Part shown: piece by piece, positions 25,955-40,100 of the stretch
How positions within the stretch are numbered: the first letter of the stretch is position 1
How the letters are laid out: each line of letters opens with the position of its first letter
From: Protula sp. h YS-2021
Lineage: Eukaryota; Annelida; Polychaeta; Sabellida; Serpulidae
Assembly: GCA_949752745.1 (NCBI GenBank)
Contig: OX457027.1
Span: 14,291,556 to 14,355,555 of the forward strand
Direction of reading: 5' to 3'
Length of the DNA stretch: 64,000 nt
Program-made: the position numbers and the translations under genes
Notes under the pieces: model-generated
Database searches by the model: none
What the model was told of the DNA's origin: nothing
Seen by the model: only the letters and a program-made list of their open reading frames with translations

Positions 25955-26369
25955 ATGGAAGATATAAAAACTTCCGGTCGTGTCATTTTAAATTCAGTCA
26001 CGGATAACGAAATGGACAGAAAAACGGATACAGAAGATGAAAATGACGTCAGCGTGTCTTACTCCATCGGGAGTCAATCTCGTGTGGCCATTGACTCCAT
26101 CGGGAGTCAATCCCGTGTGGACATTGACTCACCAGATGTCACGACCTCGTTTGGGAGAAAATCACAGCGAGACAACATCAGTGCGACCATAATGTCGTCA
26201 CCTCTAAACCTTAGTCACAGTTCACAAGACGACTCTACAGAGATCGTGAGCATATCCAAGTCAAGTCGTATATCAACGTGTGGATATAGTGTGGAATCAA
26301 TTCTAGGACATAGATACGGACCAAAGCTAAGCAAAACAAGTTCTCTTATCACTGATAAGACAAGTACAG
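25955..26369 (+). CDS. shox: SHOX exon 1 (N-terminal region)
   Basis: 415 nt, ending ACAAGTACAG before the donor GTAAGC in phase 1. It encodes 138 residues plus one base, mostly Ser, Thr, Asp and Glu. A 33-bp tandem duplication gives [11 protein letters not shown] directly followed by [11 protein letters not shown] (residues 37-58). Residues 111-118 (YSVESILG) resemble the octapeptide/eh1-type repressor motif of many paired-class factors, such as HSIDGILG. The exon joins in frame to the homeodomain exon 16.8 kb away. It could in principle belong to another transcript, but open frame, strong donor and matching phase all favour this gene. Confidence 0.75.
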
Positions 26370-29300
26370 GTAAGCACTGCTTAATACTTATCTTTGAAAA
26401 AAGAAGGCATTACTTTATAAATAAAATTTATGCTGTTTGCTTTAGTTTTCATAGCCGGTATGGCTATCTTGCCCCCCACCCCCGCCCCGCCTAGGATATC
26501 TTTGCCCCTCACTTATAAGTGGTTACCCTACTAGGCTGAGGGATCTGCCTTAAAACTCTCAACAAAACGTAGGAAGGCAAATCACATGATGTGCACATTT
26601 CAAATGTAAATAAACATTACACTCCGGTTTATGAAATATAGAACCGTAATCTGACCTATTATTGTTCTGGGATATTATTTTATTTGTTCTTTTTTCGATG
26701 CTGGTCGCATTTACTGTACAATTTTCAGTGCAGTGAGAGATAAAATACATAAAATATACGTTCTTTCATACTAACAGGGGACTACGATATCCTAGCATAA
26801 CTTGCCTTCCATGGGGTGGGGGAGGGGGGTTAGTTATCCTAGAGGTGGCCAAAATATCATGATATCTTATTGGGTGATATCCTGTTACACCAGGAAAAGG
26901 ACACCAATTTATTTCCCATTTTGTTTACGTGCCATTCCGTATGCATACATGTTTGTGGTATATGTTGTTGAATTTTTACTCAAAAGTGTTCTGTTTTGAA
27001 ATCTGTTTACCCGCCTTCTCTCAACAATCAGGTTTTAAATATTTCATCTAATTTTCATTTGTGATAAAATCAGCATTGCAAAACTGAGATTTTTTGTTGG
27101 TTTTTACTTCACATGAAAGAAAATAAACAGATTTGTTTAATTATTTTTTTTATTTTCGGTTGCTAAAAATAGCATTTTTAATGTTTTTTTTTTTTTTTGC
27201 TTGCACTGCAGACTGAAAGTCCCAAGGTGTGATTGTGTTACCAAACATCACGTCTATCAAACACGACTCAAAAAGTTTTAGGAATGGAGTGTGGGGCATG
27301 CGGGGAAGGGGTGGGGGGAGTGTGGGACATGCGGGGAAGGGGTGGGGGGGGGCAACATATGTCACGTCCTTGAAGGCAGATATGTCTTATTTCACAAAAA
27401 AAAAACTTGGAGTAATGCCTGTTCGTAGTGACCACTTTCAGACGTCACCACTTCACTCGTTTGTCCGTCCGTCTATGCATTTTGATTGAATGCTACAGCT
27501 CCAGTAGTTTTCACCAAACCAGATTCGTAATTTTTTCCTAATTTCGTTAAGCGAACCCTCGTTTCTTAAAACGCGTTTTCTCCTACAGACTCCTAAAACT
27601 GACCATGGGAAAGTCAACACGTCAGAGAAAAAAAACTTTTTCATTTTTATTTTCAAAAATGCGATTCTAAGTGTAAAATTGTATTACGCGGTATATATCA
27701 ACATATGTATGCTAGCCAGTTATAGCACCTTCGCAACCCCGGGGGTGAGTGTAAAGACATGCAAAAAAGTTGGCCCCTAAAGAAAGAAAAACCTGCGTTT
27801 CTTCATTTCCGCTTGGCGAGGATGTGCTGCAGTATGTGAGGCCAGTTGCTCCCCACCTCCACTCCCACCCCCCTCCCACCCCCGCCCTACTCCAATCATA
27901 ATATCTAATTTTATATCGCATGAATTTTGAGATCCAGGTTTTATTTGCATGGCTTTCGTAAATAAAATCAAATAATTTTGAGGAACTGAGTAATTTCTAG
28001 GACGCATTATGAATAGACTGCGAATTTTATTCATATCGCCGTGTCATTCCACTCATAAATATAACATCGATCAATCGATCATTGAATGAAGATAACAAAC
28101 CGTGAAAAGGACAATGATTCTATATTTGTAAATTTGAGACTCACAAGTATTGTTTTTGTGTCTCTACAAACAGGGAGAGATCTATTTATAGATACCGTAA
28201 ATAAAAGATATCTATTCTTATCTGAGTCATCATATTTCTAATTACTGAGAGATATCCAGTCAGTGACAGCTTTCAAAAATAAATATTTACGTGATTTTAC
28301 ACACCCAATTTTTATCGACATTCTTGAGTCATTGCAATATTTTATATTTAATATTTAATATAGAAGATAAATTTAAATATTAATGAACTACAGATAATCC
28401 ACAATAAACCAAAAGATCTGTCGAAATATTTCGAGCTATAATTTAAATGCTATAGAAATATGAAAACGGGAACTATCTGCCCGAGTGCGTTGTTATAAAA
28501 CAGCTGACCTATGACAATGTCTATTTTTATGGACAAACACAGAGCATATGGATATTTTTAAAAAGTAATTCTTTACTTTTATGAGTACTATTTTCAAGGA
28601 ATACCCAGTCGGTCTGAGGAGTAAAAACGGTATTATACACAACATACCAAACTGCCGTAGAGGTTGGCTGTTGGGCAATAACGCACAACAGATCGAATCG
28701 TGTACTTTCGTACTTGTGGTTCGATATGCGGATTTACCCTGAGGAATTTCCCTTCTTTAGGCGAAACATTCATCCACCGATCTTAATATAGCACTGCGGA
28801 GAAGACATGAATTTTGTGGAGGGCAACCAATAAAATGATCCTCACAGATTTTAAAAATGCGCGCTAGAAAACTGTTGAATTTTACAATGAACTACAGAAA
28901 ATCTCCCCCGTCCCTAATTACACTACTCATAACGACAGTAGGATTGCTGTCATAAGGAAACGTTATTATTTGACATCTTTGCTTTACTCGCAAAAAATAA
29001 GAGACAATATTCTGGGTGAGGGGTATACATTCTGTGATATCCTCATCTCCTTCCAACCCCAAAAAAATGAGGGACAATATCCTGTGTGAGGGGTATACAT
29101 TATATGATATCACAATCTTCCACCCCATCCCCGCCCCCACCCCCGAAAAAATGAGACAATATCCTGTGTGAGAGGTATACGTTCTATGATAACCTCATCC
29201 CCCCTCCCCTCCCAGAAAGGCTTTTTATCAATGAAATGAATGTTGATTCGTGTGTCTGCAGCACATTGGTAAAATAATTAAATTTAGCAATGTTATAAAA

Positions 29301-32300
29301 TGCACCAGTTATTGCTCTCTCTTACTTTATTTGCGGCTTTAATTTTTTCTTGCTTTTCTGAAGTTATATTATCACTCACTTTCTGAACAATTTTAAGGTG
29401 GTGGAGATACCCTGGGCTTTCTTACACACTATGATGGGATGGAGATACCTTGGGCTATCCCACACTCTCTGAGGGGATGGAGATACCTTGGGTTATGTTA
29501 CACACTCTGACGGGATGCAGATACCTTAGTCTATCCCACACATACATTAGTCTGTCTGACGGGGTGTAGATAGCGTGGGCTATCTTACACACACTGAGAG
29601 GATGGAGATACCTTGGGCTATCGCACACACTCTAACGGGATGGAGATACCTTGGCTATCTCTGAGGGGCACTCGCAGGGGTTAGTAGTACTAGGTACCCC
29701 GGTGTAAGGAAACGTTTTGACCCCCGAAATAAATCGACTCCCCGGTCGATTTCTTTTAAAACAAACAGACCCCCCCCCCCTGAAATGTTTTAACCCATGA
29801 TTTTAATTTGTGTTGATTTCCTTATTTCTTTCCACATATGGCCACCTTATTAGTTTCTTTAATTGAAATAAAAACTATATCCACGAATAACAATTTATCT
29901 GGCAACTAACATCTACATTTTCAAACACGAAAACTCTTCCAACACCACTAACATGCAGTCACCAAAAAATCTGTCCAAGCTCAATAATGGCATTTCAAAG
30001 GCTCAAAATAATAATTTTCTACATCAAGAGGTAGAAAATGCTTAAAATAGTATTTAAAAACCAGATGCACGTTTTTTTACTTCCATTTTATATTTAAACA
30101 TGATTATTTGGAGGGGGTCATTTTATTATGGGGGAGGTCTGTTTGTTATGGCGGGTTATCCTAAAACAAATCGACCGGGGGGTCAATTTTTTGGGGGGTC
30201 AAAACGTTTCCTTACCCCGGTGCGTCTGGAGCTGAAGCTGAAACCTCCGAACCCCTGGACAGTTCACTGAATAAAGTTTTTTTTTTACATTATTAAATTG
30301 GAGTATTTGTGGAGAACGTGAAGCACTGCAAGCAAATTTTTAAAACTGCCACTCCATCCGGACCGCCTCTGGCCATTTATCCCAGCAATCGCATCCCCGA
30401 CCTTTCTTAGCACTGTTTCCAAGTTACTGACTTAGCCACTCAATCATTGTTTTTTTCTAATGTGAGGCATCATCAAAAAGAAATAAATAAATGAAAAATG
30501 CTTTTAATCAAAAGACTTTTTCGTATTTTAACGTTGAAATTGAAGTTCAAACACATAGATAACAGCAATAAACAGGAAAGAGCATACATTTTTTCAGTCC
30601 AATTATTTTGTTCCCATGGATGGATATCATCAAATAATATTTTACTATTACAAGTAATGTCATTTACATAAAATATATCAAATTTTCCATACAATAACCA
30701 CTGCTACCTGGTCGTATTGTTGTTAGGAGTACTTAGTGGTATGAGTACCGAGTGGCTTAAGTACTTAGTTGTATGATTACTTAGCGGTATGGGTACCGAG
30801 TGGTTTAAGTACTTAGTGGTATGAGTACTTAGTTGTATGAGTACTTAGCAGTTTGAGTACTTAGTGGTTTAAGTACTTAGTGGTATGAATACTTAGTTGT
30901 ATGAGCACTTAGCGGTTTGAGTACTCAGAGGTTTAAGTACTTAGTGATGTTAGTGCTTAGTGATATGAGTACTTAGTGGTATGAGTACTTGGTGGTATGA
31001 CTACTTAGTGGTTTAGGTACTTAGTGGTATGAGTACTTAGTTATATGAATACTTAGCGGTATGAATACTTAGTAGTTTAAGTACTTAGTAGTGTGAGTGC
31101 TTATTGATATGAGTACTTAGTGGTATGATTACCTAGTGGTATGGGTACTTAGTTGTATGAGTACTTAGTGGTCTAAAATTAAACAATAGTGGCGTCATCA
31201 TAAGTGCTGAATTATGGACACGAGTAACTGACGTTTGATTAATAAAACAAAAAAAAAACAAGACATTTAATATCTTCGTCAATATCCGTCCGTCTACGTG
31301 AGACGATGGACATCTGCAGAATTCTGCGCGAGGCTTTTGCATCTCCTCTTCTCCCGTTTCCTTGCCAGTTGGTCGAACTATCTTCTGTCGTGGAGTTTGA
31401 CACCCCCGCGAACGGTAGAACGTTAGGTAACTGGATCCTCGGCGATGGTCTCCCACTTGTCAGTTGGTACGCCCATGGCTTGGAGTTCGCGCTTGCATAC
31501 GTCCTTGGAGCAGAGCTTAGGACGGCCAATGGGAAGTTTCGCATCGGCAATCTCCCCGTACGGCAGGTCTTTTGGAATCCTGCCATCTTGCATGCGGCGA
31601 ACATGGCCGAGCAGCGCAGACGGCGCTTTATAAGGCCAGATACAGTTAGAAGGTTAGCTTGTTTAAGAACTTCTTGGTTTGAGATTTTGTCTTTCCCACT
31701 GATACCAAACGGGCGGCGCAAGCAGCGGAGATGAAAAATATTGTTCCTGGTAGGTGTAATTGGTCCATGTTTCGCTGCCGTATAGAAGCGTACTGAGAAT
31801 GCATGCCTGGTAGATGGTCACCTTTGTCTTGGTTGTGAGTTTCGGGTTCTTGCATGCACGTTTAGTAAGTCTGCCAAAGGTTGTAGCTTCCTTGCCGATT
31901 CTGATTTCTTCGTCTAGGACTACACTCTCAGTTGTGGTTGAGCCGAGATAGCAGAATTTGTTCATAGTCTCCAGAGGAGTGTTGTTTAGGGTTATCATTG
32001 GTGGATTCTCGACAGTTTTCTTCACACTGCTTGTGAGGGAAAATTTCTCGTAAGCATCTTGTATCTTGTCTATTAGGGCCTGCAGCTTTGCCTCACTGTG
32101 TTCTGTTAAGGCAGCAACATCAGCAAATAGCAGTTCTTTGATAAACATTTTGTTTTGGCCTGTAATGATGCAGGTTGAACAACTTCCCGTCGGACCGAGT
32201 GTATAAGTGAATGTGTGAACATGTTATTTACATGCTATTTGCATCATGTTATTTACATCAGGGCATTAATAATCGAAAGAGGTTTATTTACAAACTTGTT

Positions 32301-35300
32301 TATGCCTAAGCATCTGTAAATAAGTGGTAAGAAAGGAACATCACAAACATGCAGTCCAAGATCTCCTTGCTACTCTTCTGATGGTGTTTCCATGGTAACA
32401 CTTTGTCACTTGTGAGAGCACTATTGTGATAGCATTTCAGTGTAACAACATTGCCATTATGATAGCACTGATGTTTTCAATACTATTGCCATTGCGAAAT
32501 CATTGTCATTATGACAGCATTGTCATTATAACAGCACTGCCGTTGCAGTACTGTTGCCACTGTGATAGCATTAACATTGTGATTGCATTGCTATGTGTGA
32601 CAAAATTGCCATTGCTACATTATTGCCATTGGACACCACTATTCATGTGATAGTATCTTAAATAACCCGTATCGAGACAAGGTTTCGTGCATAATTAATA
32701 ACACGATTTAAAAGAATTGATTGTTCTTCGAATAGCACCGATAACCCTTCAAAGATGACAAAGATAACGAGTATTTGTGTTCTTTTGATTCTTTACATCA
32801 ATCACCTGTGATAAGATAATCCGTTCTCTAGTATGACTATTGTCTTCTTTCAGTTGTCTCTGTGATTTGAATGGACCAATTACCCACTCACATATAACAT
32901 TGTATCAGGCACGAACATTATCAAAAAGCTATAAATATTCATGTAAAACCACTTAGAGTCAACTAAATTTAATAATATAATGAAAGAATAAAATATCAGC
33001 CACGTCTTGTATTAGGGACAATTAATGTTGAAAACCGCACTCTTTGGTTTGACCAAGGCCTTCTAATTGTATAAACGTATTAAACATTAGTCAGCGATAT
33101 CAGTGGAATTTTATGAACATATATTCTTATTATTTAACCATACATTTTTGCAGTTTTTATTGAATGAAACTTAATTTAAACCATCACATACTCAGCCTGA
33201 GTATAACAAAATACAACATATTTTTATATATCCTTTTTTTTTATTTTTAAATCAAAAATTATTCCATTGAATTTTACCCAAAAGGATTGGAATTATTACT
33301 GTTATTAATTGCATCTCGTTGCAGAAGTGGTTTGAACAATTACAAACACTAGTCAATTTGAAAAGAGTTATAATTGCAATTCCATTTAAAAGAACCAATG
33401 AAGTACTTTAATTTCCACCCCTGGTTCTCTTGTTGTTGCAGTTAGAATGTTCATGAAAATATTTAAAAGTTAAGCTTTCGGGAATTTGATAGTAATAGAT
33501 CATAGTTAGTGATAAAGAGTACCTTTGGTCATAGAGTATCTTAATTATATATGTTTTTAGTGTACCTGCATTATTTTTGCCCAGTTTTGAAATGAACGAA
33601 ATTAATAAAAAAAACAAACAACAAGTTATTAAATTAATTGCTCTAAATTTACACTTTGCAATAGCGTTTAAGAAATATTTTGCATTTGCTATGCAACAAC
33701 AAAACTTGCTTCTCGGATCCAATAAGATACATGCTTTTTTATTGATATGTGGCAAATCCGATGTTGATGGAGTTGGAATTTTAGGCATTTTTGGGATGTA
33801 CCGGAACAGGCAACTGCGACTAAATCGTACTATAGACACGGTCTGCGCTGTATTTTTAGGGGTCGTATACATAGACACGGTTAGTGCTATATTTTTAGGG
33901 GTCATATAGATAGACACGGTTAGCGCTGTAGTTTTAGGAGTCATATACATATGCATTTGACTGATATTTACTTCAAGGCATTCTGAAGATTGTTGTTTCG
34001 TTTTTATCCCTTATTCGGAAAACACGGTAGTAATCCATTCCAAAATATATTTAATTTTGAGAGTGAGAGCATTTTTATTCGGAAGGGGGTTATTATGTGT
34101 TGATGTTGCAATTTTTCGTCCTGTACATATGCTATAAGTAATACATTTCTCTTCTTGGTGGAGGTTCAATTTGGGAAAGGAGTACCAGGCAATATTTCAA
34201 TTGGAACTGAAAACATTTTTAGAATTAAAATCAATTTAAGTATCGCCGAATATTTTTGGCGTGATGAGGGGATTATAAATCGCCTGGTCTTGTCTTAATA
34301 AATTTATTTATAAATTTTTGCATTTATTTCAAGTCCATGAAATCGCTTCATGATTCTAGGCTATCTCAAATCTGAAGTATAAAAGTTGGCAATTTTTTCC
34401 ACATCCCCACACCCCCCCCCTTCCTCAAATAGTGAGGAAGGACAGTCAAGAACATTTGATCACCTTCCGACACAATCCCTAATCGTATATCACTAAAATG
34501 ATGTTAGATGATTGTGATTTAAATAGTCATTCAAAGAGCAGCAGTTCATTTTCTAAAATATACTCTTTTTGCAAATGGTAACTTTTCCACAATTTAGACT
34601 TAATCGATTGATTTTGAGGCAGGTCTAACTAAACGCTTTAAGTGTGCAGTTTGACCAGTTTTCATGTTACATTTACATATCTACAGCAATACTTACTACA
34701 GAGGCGCAAAATCTGTCACATTAACCTGATAAAGTTGTTCACATATTAAAGTGATTAAAAAGCCATTGCTGTCATTCACTTATCGATTGATCGTCCAATG
34801 GCTCTCAAACCTATTACAATAAATCAAACATTAACTGCATCAAGTATCATTATTTCGTAAACTGTTACACATCAAAGTAGGTACACCTGGCGATTCTAAC
34901 AACTCATATATTGTCTGAAAGGCCAAACTGCAGCTAAAACTGTAATTGATAAATGCTTGAAACAAAATTTTTAAATGGTCAAGCCTTTTGTTAAACTTGC
35001 ATCATTCAATTTGCTTTATTGTGTATTTCTTTTACATTTTTTATTCTTTGATCTCCTTCTCTAAAATATTCTTGTACGATTTTATGGCGCTTGCTCTTCG
35101 TCTCAGAAATAATTCTTTTGTAAAATTTTGTAGTGCTAGCTCTTGTAGGCTTTTGTGGTGTTCTCCCTACTAATTGTTCAAAAATTTTGTAGTGTTTAAT
35201 CTTCTTTTATAAAATGATTCTTCTATTTTTTTCTGGTGCCTGCTCTTCATGTAAGGTTTTATGGGGCTTATTCGTCGCAGGTTTTGTGGTGCCTGCTCTT

Positions 35301-36924
35301 CCTCTAGCAGAAAACCCAGGCCTGCTTTTCTGGGTTTTTTTATCACTTGCTCTTCTTCTGATAGTCTTAGTTTAGGGCTAAAATAGCTTTTGGAAGGATT
35401 ATCCTCAATTTGCACAAACAGTATTGTTTAAAGTTTGACTGGGTAGTTCTTCAATGTTCAAAGACTACATACTAGATTGTTCCAGTAGTACATCATCGAA
35501 ATAGCAGCTGACAGAACCACTTATATTTTTAAAAGATATCTGTTGCTCCTCTTAACTGCTTCTGGTTAAGTCTGGAAACAAGAATCTGTGGGATTAATTA
35601 TCTTATATTCTCTTTGGATTTTAACTATGTGATTTTGAATCAACTGAGCCAGTATACTTCAACTGATTCATAACAGTGCGTTGAAGTTGATTTGCTTTAT
35701 ATGTGCACCTATTTAACTTTTTGTTTTCTTAGCAAATAAAAAACCGCTTAAGAAGATAAGAACTTTTTACTTACACAATGCAAAACCAAAAATATTCAGT
35801 CTGTTGATAACCTAAAGCAAACAAAATAAATTGGCGCACTTCATAATAGTCAATGAAAGTTTGATTGAAAATCTGATAATTGCACAGGTTTGAAAACTTT
35901 TGTAAGGAGTTACCAGCTAAGGTTAAGTTTACTTATGAACAAGAAGGGCAAGGTGAAATAACAGACATTTAGTTAATACTTTTCTAGGTTTATACCAACA
36001 TTTAACATTCTACTGTGTAATTTTTATGCACTGTAAACATTAATGAAATCTTAAAATAAATATCATTCAGTATAAATTGATTCTTGTGAAAATAACTGCG
36101 TGCTTAACACTTTGCTAAAATAACTGCATGCTTGACACTTTCTTAAAATAACTGCATCAACTGCATTAACTCCTACATAAAATAACAGTTATGTAAAGAG
36201 TTTCAAACAAGCAAAAAAATTCCCTTTCGTGTATATTTACAAAATAACAACAGCATGTATGGAAACAGTTTTAATGGCTACCATTTTCAAACAGAATCTT
36301 ACAGCTGTAATCATTTTGTAGTTGCTTGTACTTAAATACAATCATTTAACTCCCCAGAGACTTTTTTTCTTATTTGCGAGTTAATAATTTTCCCGCGCAA
36401 AAGCTAATATTGTATAAAATAATGAGGGTTTGCCGCTGACAGGTTGGTCAACACATTTTTGTTGCGTACGAGAAAGCCCAGAGAATAGGAGTGTTAATCA
36501 ACAAGGTCCAAAAATGCTAATTAAGCTAAACAAAAGGTGCCTATTGACCTGAGAATATAGATTGCAACGCGTAGGATTTGTAATAATTCTTAAAACCTAT
36601 GCACTCTACGTGAGTTCAGCACACCTAATTTATCCTCTTAAAGTACTGATCAAAACCAAACCAAGATGAGAAAAAAGAGTTGTTGCTATAAACATAAAGA
36701 GTCTGTGTTCACTTACACAATATTTCTTTTATTTAGTAAATATATATTTGGGATGTCTGGAATTGTAAAACCATGTGTCTTTTATAGGTCACTACTACTT
36801 TATATTTTACAAATATGTAAACATGCTGACTCCCGTAGAAAATTGCAAAACCCCAACCCAACAGTTAAAAAATCATATTTCTGTCGGTTACTATATTGCT
36901 TTTGTAAGCTTTACATTTATTTTA

Positions 36925-37007
<83 letters not shown>

Positions 37008-37091
37008 ATATGGTTAACATGCATTTCATCTTTAATTTTTCAGGCCTAATTTTCAATGTAAGTATACTTAACCTGAAATTAAAGATACCCT

Positions 37092-37175
<84 letters not shown>

Positions 37176-40100
37176 AAAATTTTCACTGGGACTGCATCGA
37201 CTGGGACATATAAATCTCAAGGATCAACTGGAATTAAGAAATAACATGAAAGGACATCGGATAGCAACATGGGAAACTTAATAAGTTTACTTCGTTTTTT
37301 TTTTCTATCGGCACTACATCATCCACGTACACTCTTTCTTTGCACGACCCTTATGCACAATTCTAGGAAACTGAGCAGGAAAGTGTGTGTGTGTGTATGT
37401 GAGTGTATGTGAGTCCATATAGTATCGACTTGAGATACGTTTCCTAGTCAGACTGTTGGCGAAAGCAGTGAATGCTCGATTAAGCAAGTTTAGTTTTAAA
37501 TGGTTTTAAGAAAATGCGCTTGGTTACAGATTGTGTTTTTGCGTACGCTCTTGAGAAAATGCAGTCGATCTTTAAACCACTTATTACATTGCTTTACCGC
37601 AAGTATCCGAGTTATATATTTTTAAAAACACCGCCGTAAGTTCAGTTTGGTAACATTAAATAATACTTGCTCCTTCTAAAAGTTGTTTATACATTTTGAG
37701 CTGTGCAACACCTACGTAAGTACGGATTTTACGCAGTGATATGCACAGCAAACAGCAAAAGATATGATATCTTAGAAAAACTCGTGTAAATACTAAGAAC
37801 CATGCATTTGATATAAACTCTTTACTCTTTAGTATGCAGGCTTAATTATTGTAAAACTCCAAGATAAAAGCAGCAACAAGAGGGCTGTCTGTAAATTACA
37901 TCAAGAAAGTAAAACACTTTCTGCAAATGTATCTTATCAACACATAAATTATGGTCGTGTCTGGATACAATCTTTATCGTTATTAAACTGTTATAATTTG
38001 TAAAATCGTATTACATATATACAGCATTGAAGATAATCGAAACAGTCATGTGAACTAAATATTCTGCATTTATTTCTCTATAGAAAAAGCGCTGCGTACC
38101 ATAACGAAAAGAACTTCAACACATGAGGCAACTGTAATATGCCAATATTAGTTCATGCTATTTAGGATTTACAATTGTCGCATTTAAATCCCACGTTTAA
38201 GCTCCAATTATCTTTTGAAAATAAAAGCTTTGTTTTCCTTTTTGCATTTATTGGTTCACTGTATGCAAAGATACACATCTTACTGAAATTAAATTAAATT
38301 AACTTCATTATCTATAGAGCATAACCTCATTGAACAAAAACCATTTGTCAAAATTTAGAACAATTTGATATTTATTTAAATTACATACATTCGCTAATGA
38401 GTGTGAAATTTCATACGTAAAAGGCAATGATAAATTTTCTAATGTTTTAAATGTTGATTAAATGCAATTACAGATTCCCACTGTGTAAAATATGGTTAAA
38501 ATGCAATTACAGATTCCCACTGTGTAAAATATGGTTAAAATACAATTACAGATTCCCACTGTGTAAGTAATGGCTAGAATGCAATTACATATTCACACTG
38601 CATAAAATATAGATTAAATTTAATTCAGATTCTCACTGCATAAGATATGGATAAAATGCAAGTCAGATTCCCAAGGCATAAAATTAATAAGTACACACCT
38701 AGCACCCTTGCTGGTCTGTATGGTTTTCACACTGTCGAATGTGTCAGTGTGCATGTGATATCCTAAACAATCTTACTGAATTTCTTTTAAAATTCTACAA
38801 CTCATACATATTTTTTCAGTGATAAAATTAAAATTTCTACACCAACCGTTCTAATGAATGGCGTGCTATCGAAATTTTCAGAAACAATTTTTTTTATTTG
38901 TTATTTATCTAACTTGATTTTACTATTTTCACTGAAACTAATGAAAAAAGAATTTTCAATGTAAGAGAAACTTTGGTTCTGTTTCGACCTTAGTGTCTTC
39001 AAATATCATTTATTATAAGGGGCGACATTTCAATGCTAGACTGTAAGTATGTCTTTCTTATCTACTATTAATATGACAAGGTATGTTTCATTTTTTCCTA
39101 GTATTTTACTAATGTTTGTCTTTAAAACATAAATACATAGATTTAATATTTAGAAAATAAACAATTGACCGAACAAAAACATAAAAAACATATTTTACAA
39201 GAAGACGTTTCCTGCTTCAAAAAAAGTAAACATTATAGCAACTTTCATGAACAAAGGCATAAGAAACTGTTTTTAAATTCATAAGTTTCTTTATTCATAT
39301 AAAAAGATAATGGTTTATATAATATCTTATGTTGGCGAAAATGTGGTATGAAATTTATCAATAGCTGCTTGGTATCGACCTGTTATGTAAACAACAACTG
39401 CCGAGACTTGTTATACGTGTTGCTTTAGTGATTATTTGTATTATGTTTACATAATTATTTATATCCTTAACCCATTAAAAAGTACAGTTAAAAAGCAATT
39501 AAGTATCCAGAGTACACAGCTAGTACAGCCTACAACGATGCTGACGTATGCGGGTGTATGATAATGCTATGGCAGGTGTACAGTTCAGGGGACGTTTGTT
39601 TGTAATGCGCTTTATCCAGTTTCCATCCGACATTGTGAAATTCGTCGAGTTTGCAAATTTTTATGCGTAATAAATGTTTTGTTCAGGATAACAGAAGTCT
39701 CCGATCCCAGTAATATAACGAGAAGTGATACATACAACGGTCAACTCCACACCACAGTAACACATACAACGGACACCCTTCCCCCAGAGTAATGCATATA
39801 ATGGACACCCCCATCCCACAGTAATACACAAAAGGGTCACCCCCTCCTCCATAGTAACACATCCAAGGAACTTCCACTAGCCCACAATATGACATACAAC
39901 GGATGGGGGCTCGGTGGCCGAGTGGTTAAAGACGCTTGCCAGCCATGCAGTTGTGGTTCTGTAGCCCGGTTTCGAATCCCGCTCGTGGTCAGGAATAATG
40001 ACAATTTTCAAACCCCCAAAAGGGATGTCAATGGGCCTACATAGTCCTCTAATACCAAATAAGAGTTGCACTGTTGTAGACGTATGTGCCAATAGACTGG

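Noticed and set aside
31306..31734. 142-codon + strand frame
   Set aside because: It is the complement of the LINE reverse-transcriptase remnant on the - strand.
39903..39990. Possible functional tRNA gene of Ser/Leu type
   Set aside because: A and B boxes are present but it is followed by a SINE body and simple-repeat tail, and the B box and arms are imperfect.
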